The notes beneath the pieces were generated by a model, which saw only the letters and a list, made by a program, of their open reading frames with translations, did no database searches and was not told the origin of the DNA. Made by a program: the position numbers and the translations under genes. From Qipengyuania vulgaris (GTDB lineage: Bacteria > Pseudomonadota > Alphaproteobacteria > Sphingomonadales > Sphingomonadaceae), in the NCBI GenBank assembly GCA_000756795.1, contig CCSI01000008.1:1-64000 (forward strand): DNA of 64,000 nucleotides, in the 5' to 3' direction. Shown here piece after piece: positions 18,543 to 28,379 of this stretch (positions are counted from its first letter, which is position 1; each line of letters starts with the position of its first letter).

Positions 18543-20449
18543 TGACCGATCCAGTTTACAAGACCGACGCCCTCATCGCCGAGGATATCGACGCCTATCT
18601 GGAAAAGCACCAGCACAAGACCATGCTGCGCTTCATCACCTGCGGCAGCGTGGATGACGGCAAGTCGACCCTGATCGGCCGACTGCTCTACGATTCCAAG
18701 ATGATCTTCGAGGACCAGCTCGAAGCATTGAGCAACGACAGCAAGAAGGTCGGCACGCAGGGCCAGGAAATCGATTTCGCACTGCTGGTCGACGGTCTTG
18801 CCGCCGAACGCGAGCAGGGCATCACTATCGACGTCGCCTACCGCTTTTTCGCGACCGAGAGCCGCAAGTTCATTGTCGCCGACTGCCCCGGTCACGAACA
18901 GTACACGCGCAACATGGTCACCGGCGCCTCGACCGCCGACCTCGCCTGCATCCTCATCGATGCGCGCAAGGGCGTGCTGGTGCAGACCAAGCGCCACAGC
19001 TTCCTGTGCCACCAGCTCGGCATCAAGAACCTCGTGCTCGCCGTCAACAAGATGGACCTGATCGATTACGATCAGGAAAAATACGACGCGATTATCGCCG
19101 ACTACAAGGCATTTGCCGAAAGCATCGGCATCGAGAGCTTCACCGCGATCCCGATTTCGGGCCTTGCGGGCGACAACATCACGTCGAAGTCGGAAAACAC
19201 CGGCTGGTACAATGGCCCGACGCTGATGGAGCACCTCGAAGCGGTCGAAGTCCGCTCGGATGCGAACCTTGCCAAGCCGTTCCGCATGCCGGTGCAGTGG
19301 GTGAACCGCCCGAACCTCGACTTCCGCGGTTTCTCAGGCTTTATCTCGACCGGCAGCGTCAAGCCGGGCGACAAGGTCCGCTCGCTGCCCTCGGGCAAGA
19401 CCAGCACGGTCAAGTCGGTCGTCACCATGGACGGCGGCCTCGAACAGGGCATTGCCGGCCAGTCGGTCACCATCACCCTCGACGATGAAATCGACTGCTC
19501 GCGCGGTGACGTCCTGGCGGCAGCCGATAGCCCGCCCGAAGTGGCCGACCAGTTCGAAAGCACCATTGTTTGGATGGACGAGGACCCGCTGGTCGTCGGC
19601 CGTGCCTACTGGATGAAGCTCGGCACGCAGATGGTCAGCGTGACTGTCGCCGAGCCGAAATACGAGATCAACGTCAATACGATGGAGCATCTCGCGGCCA
19701 AGACGCTCGAGCTGAATTCCATCGGCGTGAGTGAAATCACCACCGACAAGCAGATCGTCTTCGATCCCTACGAAGAAAACCGTGCGCTCGGCGGGTTCAT
19801 CCTGATCGACAAGATTTCCAATCGCACCGTGGGTGCGGGGATGCTTCACTTCAGCCTGCGCCGCGCGCAGAACGTGCATTGGCAGGCTGTCGACATCACG
19901 CGTGATGATCACGCCGCGATGAAGAACCAGCGCCCGCGTGTGCTGTGGTTCACCGGTCTCTCCGGTTCGGGCAAGTCGACCATCGCCAACGAGGTCGAAA
20001 AGAAGCTGGCGATCATGAACCGCCACACCTTCCTGCTCGACGGCGACAATGTCCGCCACGGCCTCAACAAGGACCTTGGCTTCACCGAAAGCGACCGGAT
20101 CGAAAACATCCGCCGCATCGGCGAAGTCGCCAAGCTGATGACCGATGCCGGCCTCATCGTGTTGACCGCCTTCATCAGCCCATTCCGCGCAGACCGCCAG
20201 CTGGTCCGCGACATGATGGGCGAGGGCGAGTTCATCGAAATCCACGTCGACACCCCGCTCGAAGTGGCGGAACAGCGCGACGTGAAGGGCCTCTACAAGA
20301 AGGCGCGTGCAGGTGAACTCAAGAACTTCACCGGTATCGACAGCCCCTATGAGGAACCCGAAGAGCCGGAAATCCGCGTCAACACTGTGGCGATGAGCCC
20401 CGAGGAAGCTGCGGATTACATCATCAAGCAGATCCTGCCGCTCAAGTAA
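18542..20449 (+). CDS. cysNC: Bifunctional sulfate adenylyltransferase subunit 1/adenylylsulfate kinase (CysNC)
   Basis: This 635-residue fusion combines the GTPase subunit of ATP sulfurylase with APS kinase. The N-terminal GTPase part has GSVDDGKST (P-loop), DCPGHEQY (switch II) and NKMD (guanine specificity), followed by EF-Tu-like beta-barrel domains. From about residue 460 the APS kinase domain begins, with GLSGSGKST and the [10 protein letters not shown] motif. It produces PAPS for sulfation or sulfate reduction. Start and coupling to cysD are clear (TGATG). The fusion is common in proteobacteria. Confidence 0.97.
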   Translation: MTDPVYKTDALIAEDIDAYLEKHQHKTMLRFITCGSVDDGKSTLIGRLLYDSKMIFEDQLEALSNDSKKVGTQGQEIDFALLVDGLAAEREQGITIDVAYRFFATESRKFIVADCPGHEQYTRNMVTGASTADLACILIDARKGVLVQTKRHSFLCHQLGIKNLVLAVNKMDLIDYDQEKYDAIIADYKAFAESIGIESFTAIPISGLAGDNITSKSENTGWYNGPTLMEHLEAVEVRSDANLAKPFRMPVQWVNRPNLDFRGFSGFISTGSVKPGDKVRSLPSGKTSTVKSVVTMDGGLEQGIAGQSVTITLDDEIDCSRGDVLAAADSPPEVADQFESTIVWMDEDPLVVGRAYWMKLGTQMVSVTVAEPKYEINVNTMEHLAAKTLELNSIGVSEITTDKQIVFDPYEENRALGGFILIDKISNRTVGAGMLHFSLRRAQNVHWQAVDITRDDHAAMKNQRPRVLWFTGLSGSGKSTIANEVEKKLAIMNRHTFLLDGDNVRHGLNKDLGFTESDRIENIRRIGEVAKLMTDAGLIVLTAFISPFRADRQLVRDMMGEGEFIEIHVDTPLEVAEQRDVKGLYKKARAGELKNFTGIDSPYEEPEEPEIRVNTVAMSPEEAADYIIKQILPLK

Positions 20450-20466
20450 GGCGAAAGAACAGACCC

Positions 20467-20715
20467 ATGATCCTGTTTCGCGGGCGCGAGGCCCATTCGC
20501 GCAGCTTCGCGAAGGCTGTCAGCTGGCGCATTCTCGGCAGCATCGACACCTTCGTGATCAGCTGGTTCTTCACCGGCAATCCCAAGGCAGCGGGCGCCAT
20601 CGCCTTCACCGAAGTGGTGACGAAGATGGTCCTCTACTACTTCCACGAACGCGCCTGGGCGAACGTGTCCTGGGGTTTCGCGAAGGACGAGGCGGCGGCC
20701 GAAAAGGCCGCCTGA
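20467..20715 (+). CDS. DUF2061 small membrane protein
   Basis: The 82-residue protein starts 17 nt after cysNC and is probably co-transcribed. It contains the DUF2061 pattern: SFAKAVSWRILGSIDTF, a short hydrophobic helix, then FTEVVTKMVLYYFHERAW. Members are small inner-membrane proteins often found after sulfate-activation genes; their function is unknown. A tail rich in Ala/Glu/Lys closes it. The pairing suggests a role in sulfate uptake or sulfation, but this is inference from context. Confidence 0.85.
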   Translation: MILFRGREAHSRSFAKAVSWRILGSIDTFVISWFFTGNPKAAGAIAFTEVVTKMVLYYFHERAWANVSWGFAKDEAAAEKAA

Positions 20716-20727
20716 CGACATCCGCGT

Positions 20728-21996
20728 TCAGTCGACGAAGTCGTCGACGCGCTCGATGATGATGGCAGGGGCCATGCCGCCCGCTGCACACATGGTGACA
20801 AGGCCGTAGCGCTTGTCCTGCCGCTCCAGCTCGTCGACCATCGTGCCGATGAGGATGGAGCCGGTGGCGCCAATCGGGTGGCCGAGGGCAATCGAGCCGC
20901 CGTTTACGTTGACTTTGTCCCAGTCGAGCTCGAGGTCGCGCACGAACTTGGCAGCGACCACGGCGAAGGCCTCGTTGATTTCGTAAAGGTCGATGTCGTC
21001 CTTGGTCAGGCCGGCCTTTTCCAAGACCTTTTTCGCCGCAGGAACGGGCGCGTTGAGCATCAGCGTCGGGTCATCACCCATATTCGCCGTCGCCACGATG
21101 CGGGCGCGCGGTTTGAGGCCGTGCTCTTTCGCATAGTCCTTGCTCGCCACCAGCACCGCTGCCGCGCCATCGACCACGCCCGAGCTGTTGCCCGCATGGT
21201 GGAAGTGCTGGATGTCGAGGTCGGGATATTTCGCATTCACAAGACCAGCGAATGTCGTGCCGTTCTTGTCGAGCGGGACATTGGCAATCTTGGCGAAGGC
21301 GGGCTCGAGTTCGGCCAGACCTTCCTTCGTGGTCTGCGGGCGAGGATACTCCTCCTTGTCGAGCACGACATTGCCCTCGTCATCGGTGACGGGGACCACC
21401 GACTTGTCGAAGCGCCCCTCTGCAATTGCCTGGGCCGCGCGCTGCTGGCTGCGGTAGCCGACCTCGTCCAGTTGCTCGCGGCTGAAGCCTTCCATCGTCG
21501 CAATCGCATCGCCGCACACGCCCTGGTGGCTCTGCGGGTGGCTGCGCATCAGGCGCTCGTTATAGCTGCCCATCATCGGCGGCTTGAGACCGGCGGCCAT
21601 CTTGTCCTTCGCCATCTGCGCGGTGAGGCTCATCATTTCCGTGCCGCCCGCAACGACGCAGTCTTCCATCCCGCTCATCACCTGTGCAGCGGCCAGCGCC
21701 ACCGAGGTAATCCCGCCGCCGCAGAAGCGGTCGAGCGTCGTGCCTGACGAGGTGATGTCATAGCCCGCGTCGAGTGCCGCCATGCGGCCCATGTCGCCTG
21801 CCTGCATGCCGTCCTGCGTGCTGACCGACCAGATGACATCGTCCACCGTCGCCGTGTCGAGATTGTTGCGGTCCTTGATGGCCTTGAGGCAGGTCGCCGC
21901 CAGATGCTGCGGATGCATCGCGGCCAGCGCGCCCTTGCCCTGCTTGCCAATCCCGCGCGGGGTGCGGACAGCATCGATGATGTAAGCTTCGGACAT
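20728..21996 (-). CDS. Acetyl-CoA C-acyltransferase (thiolase)
   Basis: The 422-residue thiolase catalyses the last step of fatty-acid beta-oxidation (thiolytic cleavage) or the reverse condensation. Start is ATG 21996 ([15 protein letters not shown]), with GAGAGG 9 nt upstream; the longer open frame runs into the divergent promoter region. The active-site cysteine lies in [15 protein letters not shown] near residue 90. The C-terminal [15 protein letters not shown] (His) and [13 protein letters not shown] (second Cys) are present. It is divergent from the enoyl-CoA hydratase and acyl-CoA dehydrogenase genes, and together they make a beta-oxidation cluster. Confidence 0.94.
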   Translation of the reverse strand: MSEAYIIDAVRTPRGIGKQGKGALAAMHPQHLAATCLKAIKDRNNLDTATVDDVIWSVSTQDGMQAGDMGRMAALDAGYDITSSGTTLDRFCGGGITSVALAAAQVMSGMEDCVVAGGTEMMSLTAQMAKDKMAAGLKPPMMGSYNERLMRSHPQSHQGVCGDAIATMEGFSREQLDEVGYRSQQRAAQAIAEGRFDKSVVPVTDDEGNVVLDKEEYPRPQTTKEGLAELEPAFAKIANVPLDKNGTTFAGLVNAKYPDLDIQHFHHAGNSSGVVDGAAAVLVASKDYAKEHGLKPRARIVATANMGDDPTLMLNAPVPAAKKVLEKAGLTKDDIDLYEINEAFAVVAAKFVRDLELDWDKVNVNGGSIALGHPIGATGSILIGTMVDELERQDKRYGLVTMCAAGGMAPAIIIERVDDFVD

Positions 21997-22112
21997 GGGC
22001 GCGTTCCTCTCTCGGTTGAACGATTGTTGCGGCAAAAGCCGGTTGACGTTTGCGTAAACCTCCCGCACCACTCGTGCAAGAACAGTTTCAAATCGCAATG
22101 GAGAGAGAAGTC

Positions 22113-22874
22113 ATGTCTGATGACGTGCTGACCGAAGTCGACGACGGTGTCCTGATTGTCACCATCAACCGCCCCGAAGCCAAAAACGCGATGAACAAGG
22201 CGGCGGCCGAGGGGATTGCTGCGGCGATGGACCGGTTGGACGAGGACGAAGATTTGCGTGTCGGCATCCTCACGGGCGCGGGCGGCACGTTCTGTTCGGG
22301 CATGGACTTGAAAGGCTTCCTGCGCGGGGAATCGCCCAGCATCGAGGGCCGAGGCTTCGGCGGTGTGGTGCAGAAACCGCCTGCGAAACCGTTGATTGCG
22401 GCAGTCGAGGGGTATGCGCTTGCGGGCGGTCTCGAACTGATGATTGCCTGCGACCTCGTCGTAGCAAACAAGGATGCCAAATTCGGCATTCCCGAAGCGA
22501 AGCGCGGCCTCGTGGCCGCTGCAGGCGGGGTGATGATGCTGCCCGACCAGATACCCGAGCGTATCGCGATGGAACTGGCGCTGACCGGAGACTTCATCGG
22601 GGCGGAACGCGCCTATGAACTTGGCCTCATCAATCGCGTGACCGATGGCGCGGCGCTCGACGCAGCGAAGGAACTTGCGGCGAAGATTGCCGCCAATGGC
22701 CCGCTTGCCGTGCGCGTGTCGAAGCAGGTGATGAAGGAATCGCGCGGGTGGCCGATGGAGGAACGCTACACGCGCCAGACCCAGCTTATTGCCCCCGTCT
22801 TCGTATCCGAAGACGCGCGCGAGGGCGCCGCCGCTTTTGCCGAGAAGCGCGCGCCGAACTGGAAGGGGAAGTAA
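22113..22874 (+). CDS. Enoyl-CoA hydratase/isomerase (crotonase) family protein
   Basis: The 253-residue crotonase-fold enzyme starts at ATG 22113 with GGAGAGAG upstream. Key features are INRPEAKNAMN, the oxyanion-hole region GAGGTFCSGMDLKGF, and YALAGGLELMIACDLVVA with GIPEAKRGLVAAAGG. The second catalytic glutamate of strict hydratases appears as PEAKRG. It probably hydrates trans-2-enoyl-CoA during beta-oxidation. It is followed after one base by the acyl-CoA dehydrogenase gene. Exact chain-length preference is unknown. Confidence 0.92.
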   Translation: MSDDVLTEVDDGVLIVTINRPEAKNAMNKAAAEGIAAAMDRLDEDEDLRVGILTGAGGTFCSGMDLKGFLRGESPSIEGRGFGGVVQKPPAKPLIAAVEGYALAGGLELMIACDLVVANKDAKFGIPEAKRGLVAAAGGVMMLPDQIPERIAMELALTGDFIGAERAYELGLINRVTDGAALDAAKELAAKIAANGPLAVRVSKQVMKESRGWPMEERYTRQTQLIAPVFVSEDAREGAAAFAEKRAPNWKGK

Positions 22875-22875
22875 G

Positions 22876-24039
22876 ATGAGCATTCTCAACGTACCCCAGC
22901 CCGAATTCATGGAAGACGAGGAGATTGCCATCTTCGCCGATGCCGTGGGCAAATTCTACCAGCAGCATGCGCCTGAAAAGCGGGTCCTCAAATGGCGCGA
23001 TGAGGGCCAGGTCGAGCGTGAATTCTGGAACGAGGCGGGAGAGGCGGGCCTGCTCGGCACTTCCGTGCCCGAGGAATATGGCGGCCACGGCGGCGATTTC
23101 CGCCACGAGATGGTCGTCATCGACCAGCAGGCCAAGCACAATGTCGAAGGCTTTGCGGCCAGCCTGCACAATACCGTGATCCTTCCGTACCTGGTGCGCC
23201 ACGGGACCGAGGAGCAGAAGAAGAAATACCTGCCCAAGCTCGTCAGCGGCGAACTGGTCAGCGCAATTGCCATGACCGAGCCGGGTGTTGGCTCCGACCT
23301 CCAGAGCATCACCACCACCGCGCTGAAGGACGGCAACGGCTACCGCATCAACGGGGCCAAGACCTACATTTCGAACGGACAGACCGCCGACTTCATCATC
23401 GTCGTCGCCAAGACCGACCCGAACGAGCGCGCCAAGGGCATCTCGCTCATGCTGCTCGAGACGGAAGGGGCGGAAGGCTTCCAGCGCGGTAAGAAGCTCG
23501 ACAAGATCGGCATGGACGCTGCCGATACCTCCGAGCTGTTCTTTGACGATGTCTTCGTGCCCAGCGACGCCGTGCTTGGCGGCGAAGAGGGCAAGGGCTT
23601 CTACCAGCTGATGGGCGAGCTGCCTCAGGAGCGCCTCATCATCGCCATGGGCGCGATGACGGGGATCGAGAAGGCGCTCGAGACCACGATGGAATACGTC
23701 AAGAGCCGCAAGGCTTTCGGAAAAACCATCTGGGACTTCCAGAACACGCAATTCGTGATGGCCGATCTGAAGGCGCGGGCCACCGCAGCACGGATTTTCG
23801 TCAACGATTGTATCGCCAGGCACCTCAAGCGCGAACTCAGCGTCGATACTGCCTGCATGGCGAAATATTGGGTCACCGAGTTGCAGGGAGAGGTGGTCGA
23901 CAAGTGCCTCCAGTTCCATGGCGGTGCCGGCTACATCAACGACTACCCGATTGCGCGCATGTATCGCGATAGCCGCATCACCCGCATCTTCGGCGGCTCT
24001 AACGAGGTGATGAAGATGGTGATTGCGCGCGGCATGTAG
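22876..24039 (+). CDS. Acyl-CoA dehydrogenase
   Basis: This 387-residue FAD enzyme introduces the first double bond in acyl-CoA beta-oxidation. ATG 22876 follows the hydratase stop by one base, with GGAAGGGGAAG as ribosome site. Domain order is helical N-domain, beta-domain with MTEPGVGSDLQSI, then C-terminal helical domain with LQFHGGAGYINDYPIARMYRDSRITRIFGGSNEV, where the catalytic glutamate is expected in GGSNEV. The last residues are MVIARGM. It is distinct from the glutaryl-CoA dehydrogenase at 32454-33638. Confidence 0.93.
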   Translation: MSILNVPQPEFMEDEEIAIFADAVGKFYQQHAPEKRVLKWRDEGQVEREFWNEAGEAGLLGTSVPEEYGGHGGDFRHEMVVIDQQAKHNVEGFAASLHNTVILPYLVRHGTEEQKKKYLPKLVSGELVSAIAMTEPGVGSDLQSITTTALKDGNGYRINGAKTYISNGQTADFIIVVAKTDPNERAKGISLMLLETEGAEGFQRGKKLDKIGMDAADTSELFFDDVFVPSDAVLGGEEGKGFYQLMGELPQERLIIAMGAMTGIEKALETTMEYVKSRKAFGKTIWDFQNTQFVMADLKARATAARIFVNDCIARHLKRELSVDTACMAKYWVTELQGEVVDKCLQFHGGAGYINDYPIARMYRDSRITRIFGGSNEVMKMVIARGM

Positions 24040-24100
24040 CTTGCCCGGGACGCGCCCTGAAGTAATGTTGCCGCGTAGGTAACTGTCGCGAAGGGGAGAA

Positions 24101-25483
24101 ATGCTGCCATCCCGCAGCTTCAGGGGCGTGTCTCGCCGCGGCGTGATTGCCGCCGCCTTCATCGCGCTCGCGATGGTGCTGGGCGGTGGAGGTTCGCCTT
24201 CGCCTGCAACCGAGATTGCCGTGCAACTGGGCTTTGCAGTAGCGCTGGTCGCGTGGCTGTGGTGGGCGCGTCCTGAAGAACAGGGGCAAGCGGCAATTCC
24301 GCGTCTGTTGCTCTTGTTCGGCCTCGCTCTGCTGGCGCTGCCGCTGCTCCAACTCGTCCCTTTGCCACCCGCAATCTGGCAGTCGCTGCCATCTCGCGAC
24401 CTGCAGCAGGCGACGCTTTCGCTCGTCGGCGAGGGGGATAGCTGGCGCGCGCTATCCATCAGTCCCCCGGCGACATTGGCGGCTTCGCTGGCGCTGATAC
24501 CAGCAGTCGGCGCCATGTGGGGAACGAGCCTCCTCCACCGCCGCGACCGGCGCTGGCTTCTGCTCGCTATGGTCATAGTCACTATCGCAGGGGCTTTGCT
24601 CGGGGCGCTCCAGATGGCGGGCGGGCCTGACGAATTTCGTCTTTACGAAAAGACCCATCGCGGCTGGCTCACCGCCTTTCATGCCAATCGCAATGCCGCC
24701 GCCGATGCGCTGCTCATCGGTGCTCTGGCGCTGAGTGCATGGTTCGCAGTTTCGAGCCGCGACGAACCTCGCCATCGACACCTGCCGATATTCGCTGCCG
24801 CGCAGCTCATCCTCGTGGTTGCGCTCACCCTCACCGGGTCGCGCACGGGTATAGCGCTGCTGGTCGTCAGCCTGCCGTTCCACTGGATGATGCTGCGACC
24901 CGCAGGAGCCGATGTGTCGCGGCGAACGCTCTTCGCAGCCACCGTTGCCTTCGTAGCGGCGCTTGTCGCACTGCCGCTGGCGTTGGCGAGCAATTCGCGC
25001 CTCGCCCGCGTGGCAGAACGGTTCGATGCCACCACCGACGCCCGCTTCCCACTGTGGGATGACACGTTGAATGCAATCTCCGGGTTCTGGCCTGCGGGCA
25101 GCGGCCTCGGGACTTTTCCTTATGGCTTCCAGCCATTCGAAAGTCTCGAACATCTCGACCAGTTCTTCCCCAACCGGGCGCATAACGACTATCTCGAATT
25201 CCTGCTCGAAGCAGGCCTTCTCGCACCCGTCGTGCTCGCCTCCGGTGCCATCGCGCTCTTCTTGCTGGCGCGGCGCGCGTGGAAGCTGTCGCCGCAAGAC
25301 CACGCCAGCCAACTCTTTGCGCTCGGCACGCTGGCCATCGTTGCACTTCATTCCATCGTGGATTATCCCCTGCGCAACATGGCAATAGCCTGTCTTGCGG
25401 GGGTCGCGGCAGGTCTGCTCACGGTGGCGCCGCGTTCGGGTAATGCGCCTGGCCGAAACGAGGGACGGGAAGGCACGAAATGA
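24101..25483 (+). CDS. O-antigen ligase/Wzy polymerase family membrane protein
   Basis: The 460-residue protein has about 10-12 hydrophobic segments and a large polar loop before the last helices, as in the O-antigen ligase/Wzy superfamily. The loop holds FFPNRAHNDYLEFLLEAGLL, which matches the conserved HNxYLE-like motif of that family. It probably polymerises or attaches a polysaccharide at the periplasmic face. The stop overlaps the start of the export lipoprotein (ATGA), so it heads an exopolysaccharide operon. Ligase versus polymerase role is undecided. Confidence 0.85.
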   Translation: MLPSRSFRGVSRRGVIAAAFIALAMVLGGGGSPSPATEIAVQLGFAVALVAWLWWARPEEQGQAAIPRLLLLFGLALLALPLLQLVPLPPAIWQSLPSRDLQQATLSLVGEGDSWRALSISPPATLAASLALIPAVGAMWGTSLLHRRDRRWLLLAMVIVTIAGALLGALQMAGGPDEFRLYEKTHRGWLTAFHANRNAAADALLIGALALSAWFAVSSRDEPRHRHLPIFAAAQLILVVALTLTGSRTGIALLVVSLPFHWMMLRPAGADVSRRTLFAATVAFVAALVALPLALASNSRLARVAERFDATTDARFPLWDDTLNAISGFWPAGSGLGTFPYGFQPFESLEHLDQFFPNRAHNDYLEFLLEAGLLAPVVLASGAIALFLLARRAWKLSPQDHASQLFALGTLAIVALHSIVDYPLRNMAIACLAGVAAGLLTVAPRSGNAPGRNEGREGTK

Positions 25484-26193
25484 CAATGAGGCCACCCTTG
25501 GCGGCGACGGGCCGGCTCGCGGCGCTCGGCATGCTGGCGCTGCTGGTCGCATGCCAGAGGCCGACCAATCCTGTCGTGCCGGCCGGGCAGGCCGGTTACG
25601 ATGCGGTTGTTGTCGACCCGGTGGCCGCGACGCCCGAACGCTACACGCTCAGACCCGGAGACAAGATAGCGGTACGCGTGTACGGCGAAAGCGAGCTTTC
25701 GGTTTCCGAGATCATCATTGACAATGCAGGTGTCGTCAGCCTCCCGCTCATTGGCGACGTGCGCGCCATGGGCAACACGGCGACGGAGTTGGGTGACCTG
25801 ATCGAAGCCGCCTATGCTGCGGAATTCCTGCGGGACCCCGAAGTAACCGTTTTCATCCTCAGCGGCTTCCAGCGAACGATTGCAGTTGAGGGCGAGGTGA
25901 TGCAGCCGGGTGTTTTTCCCTACGCAGAAGGACAGACCCTGCTTAGCGCGCTGGCCCTCGCCAGAAGCCCGACCGATACGGCAAAGCTCGACGAGGTCAT
26001 GATTTTTCGCACCATCGATGGGCAGAAGAGCGCCGGCCGCTTCGACATCCGCGCCATCCGCGGCGGTCGGATGCCCGATGTCGCGCTGATTCCCGGTGAC
26101 GTTGTGGTGGTCGGCTACAGTTCGGTACGCGGGGCGTGGCTCGACGCGCTTCGTGCGCTGCCGGTCATCGGTTATTTCAGGCCGCTCAACTGA
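25480..26193 (+). CDS. Polysaccharide export lipoprotein (Wza-like)
   Basis: The 237-residue protein has a lipobox LVAC at the end of its signal peptide. The polysaccharide export domain begins with YTLRPGDKIAVRVYGESELS, and an SLBB-like repeat follows (IAVEGEVMQPGVFPYAEGQTLLSAL). At 237 residues it is shorter than E. coli Wza, fitting compact alphaproteobacterial homologues. It forms the outer-membrane export channel with the Wzc-like partner. The start overlaps the previous gene (ATGA), and its stop overlaps the next start (TGATG). Confidence 0.93.
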   Translation: MTMRPPLAATGRLAALGMLALLVACQRPTNPVVPAGQAGYDAVVVDPVAATPERYTLRPGDKIAVRVYGESELSVSEIIIDNAGVVSLPLIGDVRAMGNTATELGDLIEAAYAAEFLRDPEVTVFILSGFQRTIAVEGEVMQPGVFPYAEGQTLLSALALARSPTDTAKLDEVMIFRTIDGQKSAGRFDIRAIRGGRMPDVALIPGDVVVVGYSSVRGAWLDALRALPVIGYFRPLN

Positions 26194-28379
26194 TGGATAC
26201 GGTCACTTCCTCATCCGCCCTTCGGAACGGCACCATCTCCGGCAATGCAGGTGAAAGCCCGATTAGCGCGGCAATCCACCACGTGCTTTCCGCCATCCGG
26301 CGAAATCTCTGGCTGGCGCTTGCGATCATTGGAGCCTGCGTGGCGTTGGCGATTGTCGAGACCATGCTCGACACGCCGCGCTTTTCTGCAACCTCGACGG
26401 TGCAAATCAACGATACCAGCGACGAGGTCCTGGGCGCCGAATTCGAGACCCAGATCGCCCCGCCGTCCGACTGGGACACCGACCGGTTCCTCAACACTCA
26501 GCTCGATGTATTGCGCAGCCGCGCATTGGCGGTCCGGGTGGCAGACGCGCTCGATCTCGCCAATGACGAGCGTTTCTTCGCCGCCATGGAAGTGCCGCCG
26601 GGCCAGATCGACATCCCTGAATCCGAGCGTCGCAGTTGGGCCATCAGCTTGCTGCAGGGTAACCTCGAAGCCGATCTTCGCCGGTCGACTCGGATCGGCA
26701 TAATCGTCTTTACCAGCACCGACCCGGAAATTTCGGCGCGGATCGCCAATGCCTTTGCCGAGGAGTTCATCCAGCAGAACCTCCAGAGGCGGTTCGACAG
26801 CTCTTCCTATGCGCGTAATTTTGTCGCCGAGCAGCTCGACGAAGCGCGGAGCAACCTGGAAGAGTCGGAAGAGGCGCTCAATGATTATGCGCGCCAGGCC
26901 GGCCTGCTGCGGACGCGTGACGCCATTGCTCCATCCGGACGCGAACTGGCGGCGGGGACCATAACTTCTTCCAGCCTGCTGCAGTATAACGAGGCCGCGA
27001 TCCGCGCTCGCGAGGCGCGCATTGCCGCGCAGTCGCGCTGGGACGCGGTGAATGCTTCGCCGCTGCTGTCTTCCCAGCCGGAACTCTCGCACCCCACGGT
27101 GCAAAACCTGATGACGCGCCGCGCGGAACTGGAAAGCGAACTCCAGTCGGCGCGCGACCGTTACTTGCCGAACCATCCCGCTATCTCCCGCCTCGAGGCC
27201 GATATCGCGGGTGTGAACCAGCAGCTTAACCGCACGGCCAACAATGTGCGCCAGTCCATCCGTGCAGAGTACCGCGCGGCGGCCGCTGCCGAGAACCGCC
27301 TCCAGCGCCAGCTTGGCCAAGCACGCGGGGCAACTCTCGCCGAGCAGGACCAGTCGGTGCGGTACAATGTGCTGGCACGTGAGGCAGACACCGCGCGTTC
27401 CATTTACGACGGTCTCCTCCAGCGTTATCGCGAGCTCAACGCGTCGGCGGGCATTTCCTCAAGCAACATCGCGATCATTGATCGCGCCGAGGCTCCCAGC
27501 ACCAAGTCTTCTCCCAGCTTGACGCGCAACCTTGCAATTGGCCTCCTTATCGGTCTGGCGCTGGCGGGCCTTGCCATTTTCCTGCGTGACCAGCTCGACG
27601 ACGTCATCCACACGCCCGAGGATGTCGAAGACAAGCTCGGCCTGCCGCTGCTCGGCGTAGTCCCGCGCGCCGCGGGCGGAAACCCGCTTGACGCACTGGC
27701 AGACCCGAAATCGCCGCTGGCCGAAGCCTATAATTCGATGCGCGGTTCAATGCTCTATTCCACTCCCGAAGGCCTGCCGAAGGTGGTCTTGGTGACCAGT
27801 GCCCAGGCGTCGGAAGGCAAGAGCACCACCAGCCTCGCCATGGCAGAGGGTTTCGCACGTATCGGCGTTTCGTCGCTGCTCATAGATGCCGATTTGCGCC
27901 GTCCCTCGTTGCAGGGCCTGCTCGGTTTGAAGGGCGAGAAGGGCCTTACCGATCTTCTGACCGGCCAGGTGGATGCGGCCATCGTCCTTCAAACCGTGCA
28001 GCACGGCGATGCCAGCTACGACTTGCTGCCCGCAGGGCCGCCGCCTCCGAGCCCTACCGAACTCATCGCCTCGCCGCGTATGGCTCAGATGCTCGAAGCC
28101 TATGCTGCGAAATACGATGTCGTCATCGTCGACGGCCCCCCGGTACTGGGCCTTGCCGACGCGCCGATGCTGGCGGCGATTTCGGATGGCACGGTGTTCG
28201 TGGTCGAGGCAGACCGCGGGCGTAGCGGATCGCTGAAAGCCGCGCTGCGCAGACTGCGTTCGATGGAGCCGCACCTGCTCGGCGCGGTGCTGGCAAAGTT
28301 CGATCCGGACAAGGCGGGCAATCGCTATTCGGCCTATTACGGCAACGACTATTACAGCTACTCCGAAGCTCGCACGTGA
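26193..28379 (+). CDS. Exopolysaccharide chain-length determinant/tyrosine autokinase (Wzc-like)
   Basis: This 728-residue inner-membrane protein joins a Wzz domain (two transmembrane helices near residues 40-60 and about 450-465, with coiled coil between) to a cytoplasmic BY-kinase. The kinase has Walker A SEGKSTTS at about residue 540, Walker A' LLIDADLRRPS and Walker B VVIVDGPPVLG. The C-terminus is a tyrosine cluster (YSAYYGNDYYSYSEA), the expected autophosphorylation tail. It controls polymer length and export. ATG 26193 overlaps the upstream stop (TGATG). No dedicated Wzb phosphatase gene is visible in the cluster. Confidence 0.95.
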   Translation: MDTVTSSSALRNGTISGNAGESPISAAIHHVLSAIRRNLWLALAIIGACVALAIVETMLDTPRFSATSTVQINDTSDEVLGAEFETQIAPPSDWDTDRFLNTQLDVLRSRALAVRVADALDLANDERFFAAMEVPPGQIDIPESERRSWAISLLQGNLEADLRRSTRIGIIVFTSTDPEISARIANAFAEEFIQQNLQRRFDSSSYARNFVAEQLDEARSNLEESEEALNDYARQAGLLRTRDAIAPSGRELAAGTITSSSLLQYNEAAIRAREARIAAQSRWDAVNASPLLSSQPELSHPTVQNLMTRRAELESELQSARDRYLPNHPAISRLEADIAGVNQQLNRTANNVRQSIRAEYRAAAAAENRLQRQLGQARGATLAEQDQSVRYNVLAREADTARSIYDGLLQRYRELNASAGISSSNIAIIDRAEAPSTKSSPSLTRNLAIGLLIGLALAGLAIFLRDQLDDVIHTPEDVEDKLGLPLLGVVPRAAGGNPLDALADPKSPLAEAYNSMRGSMLYSTPEGLPKVVLVTSAQASEGKSTTSLAMAEGFARIGVSSLLIDADLRRPSLQGLLGLKGEKGLTDLLTGQVDAAIVLQTVQHGDASYDLLPAGPPPPSPTELIASPRMAQMLEAYAAKYDVVIVDGPPVLGLADAPMLAAISDGTVFVVEADRGRSGSLKAALRRLRSMEPHLLGAVLAKFDPDKAGNRYSAYYGNDYYSYSEART

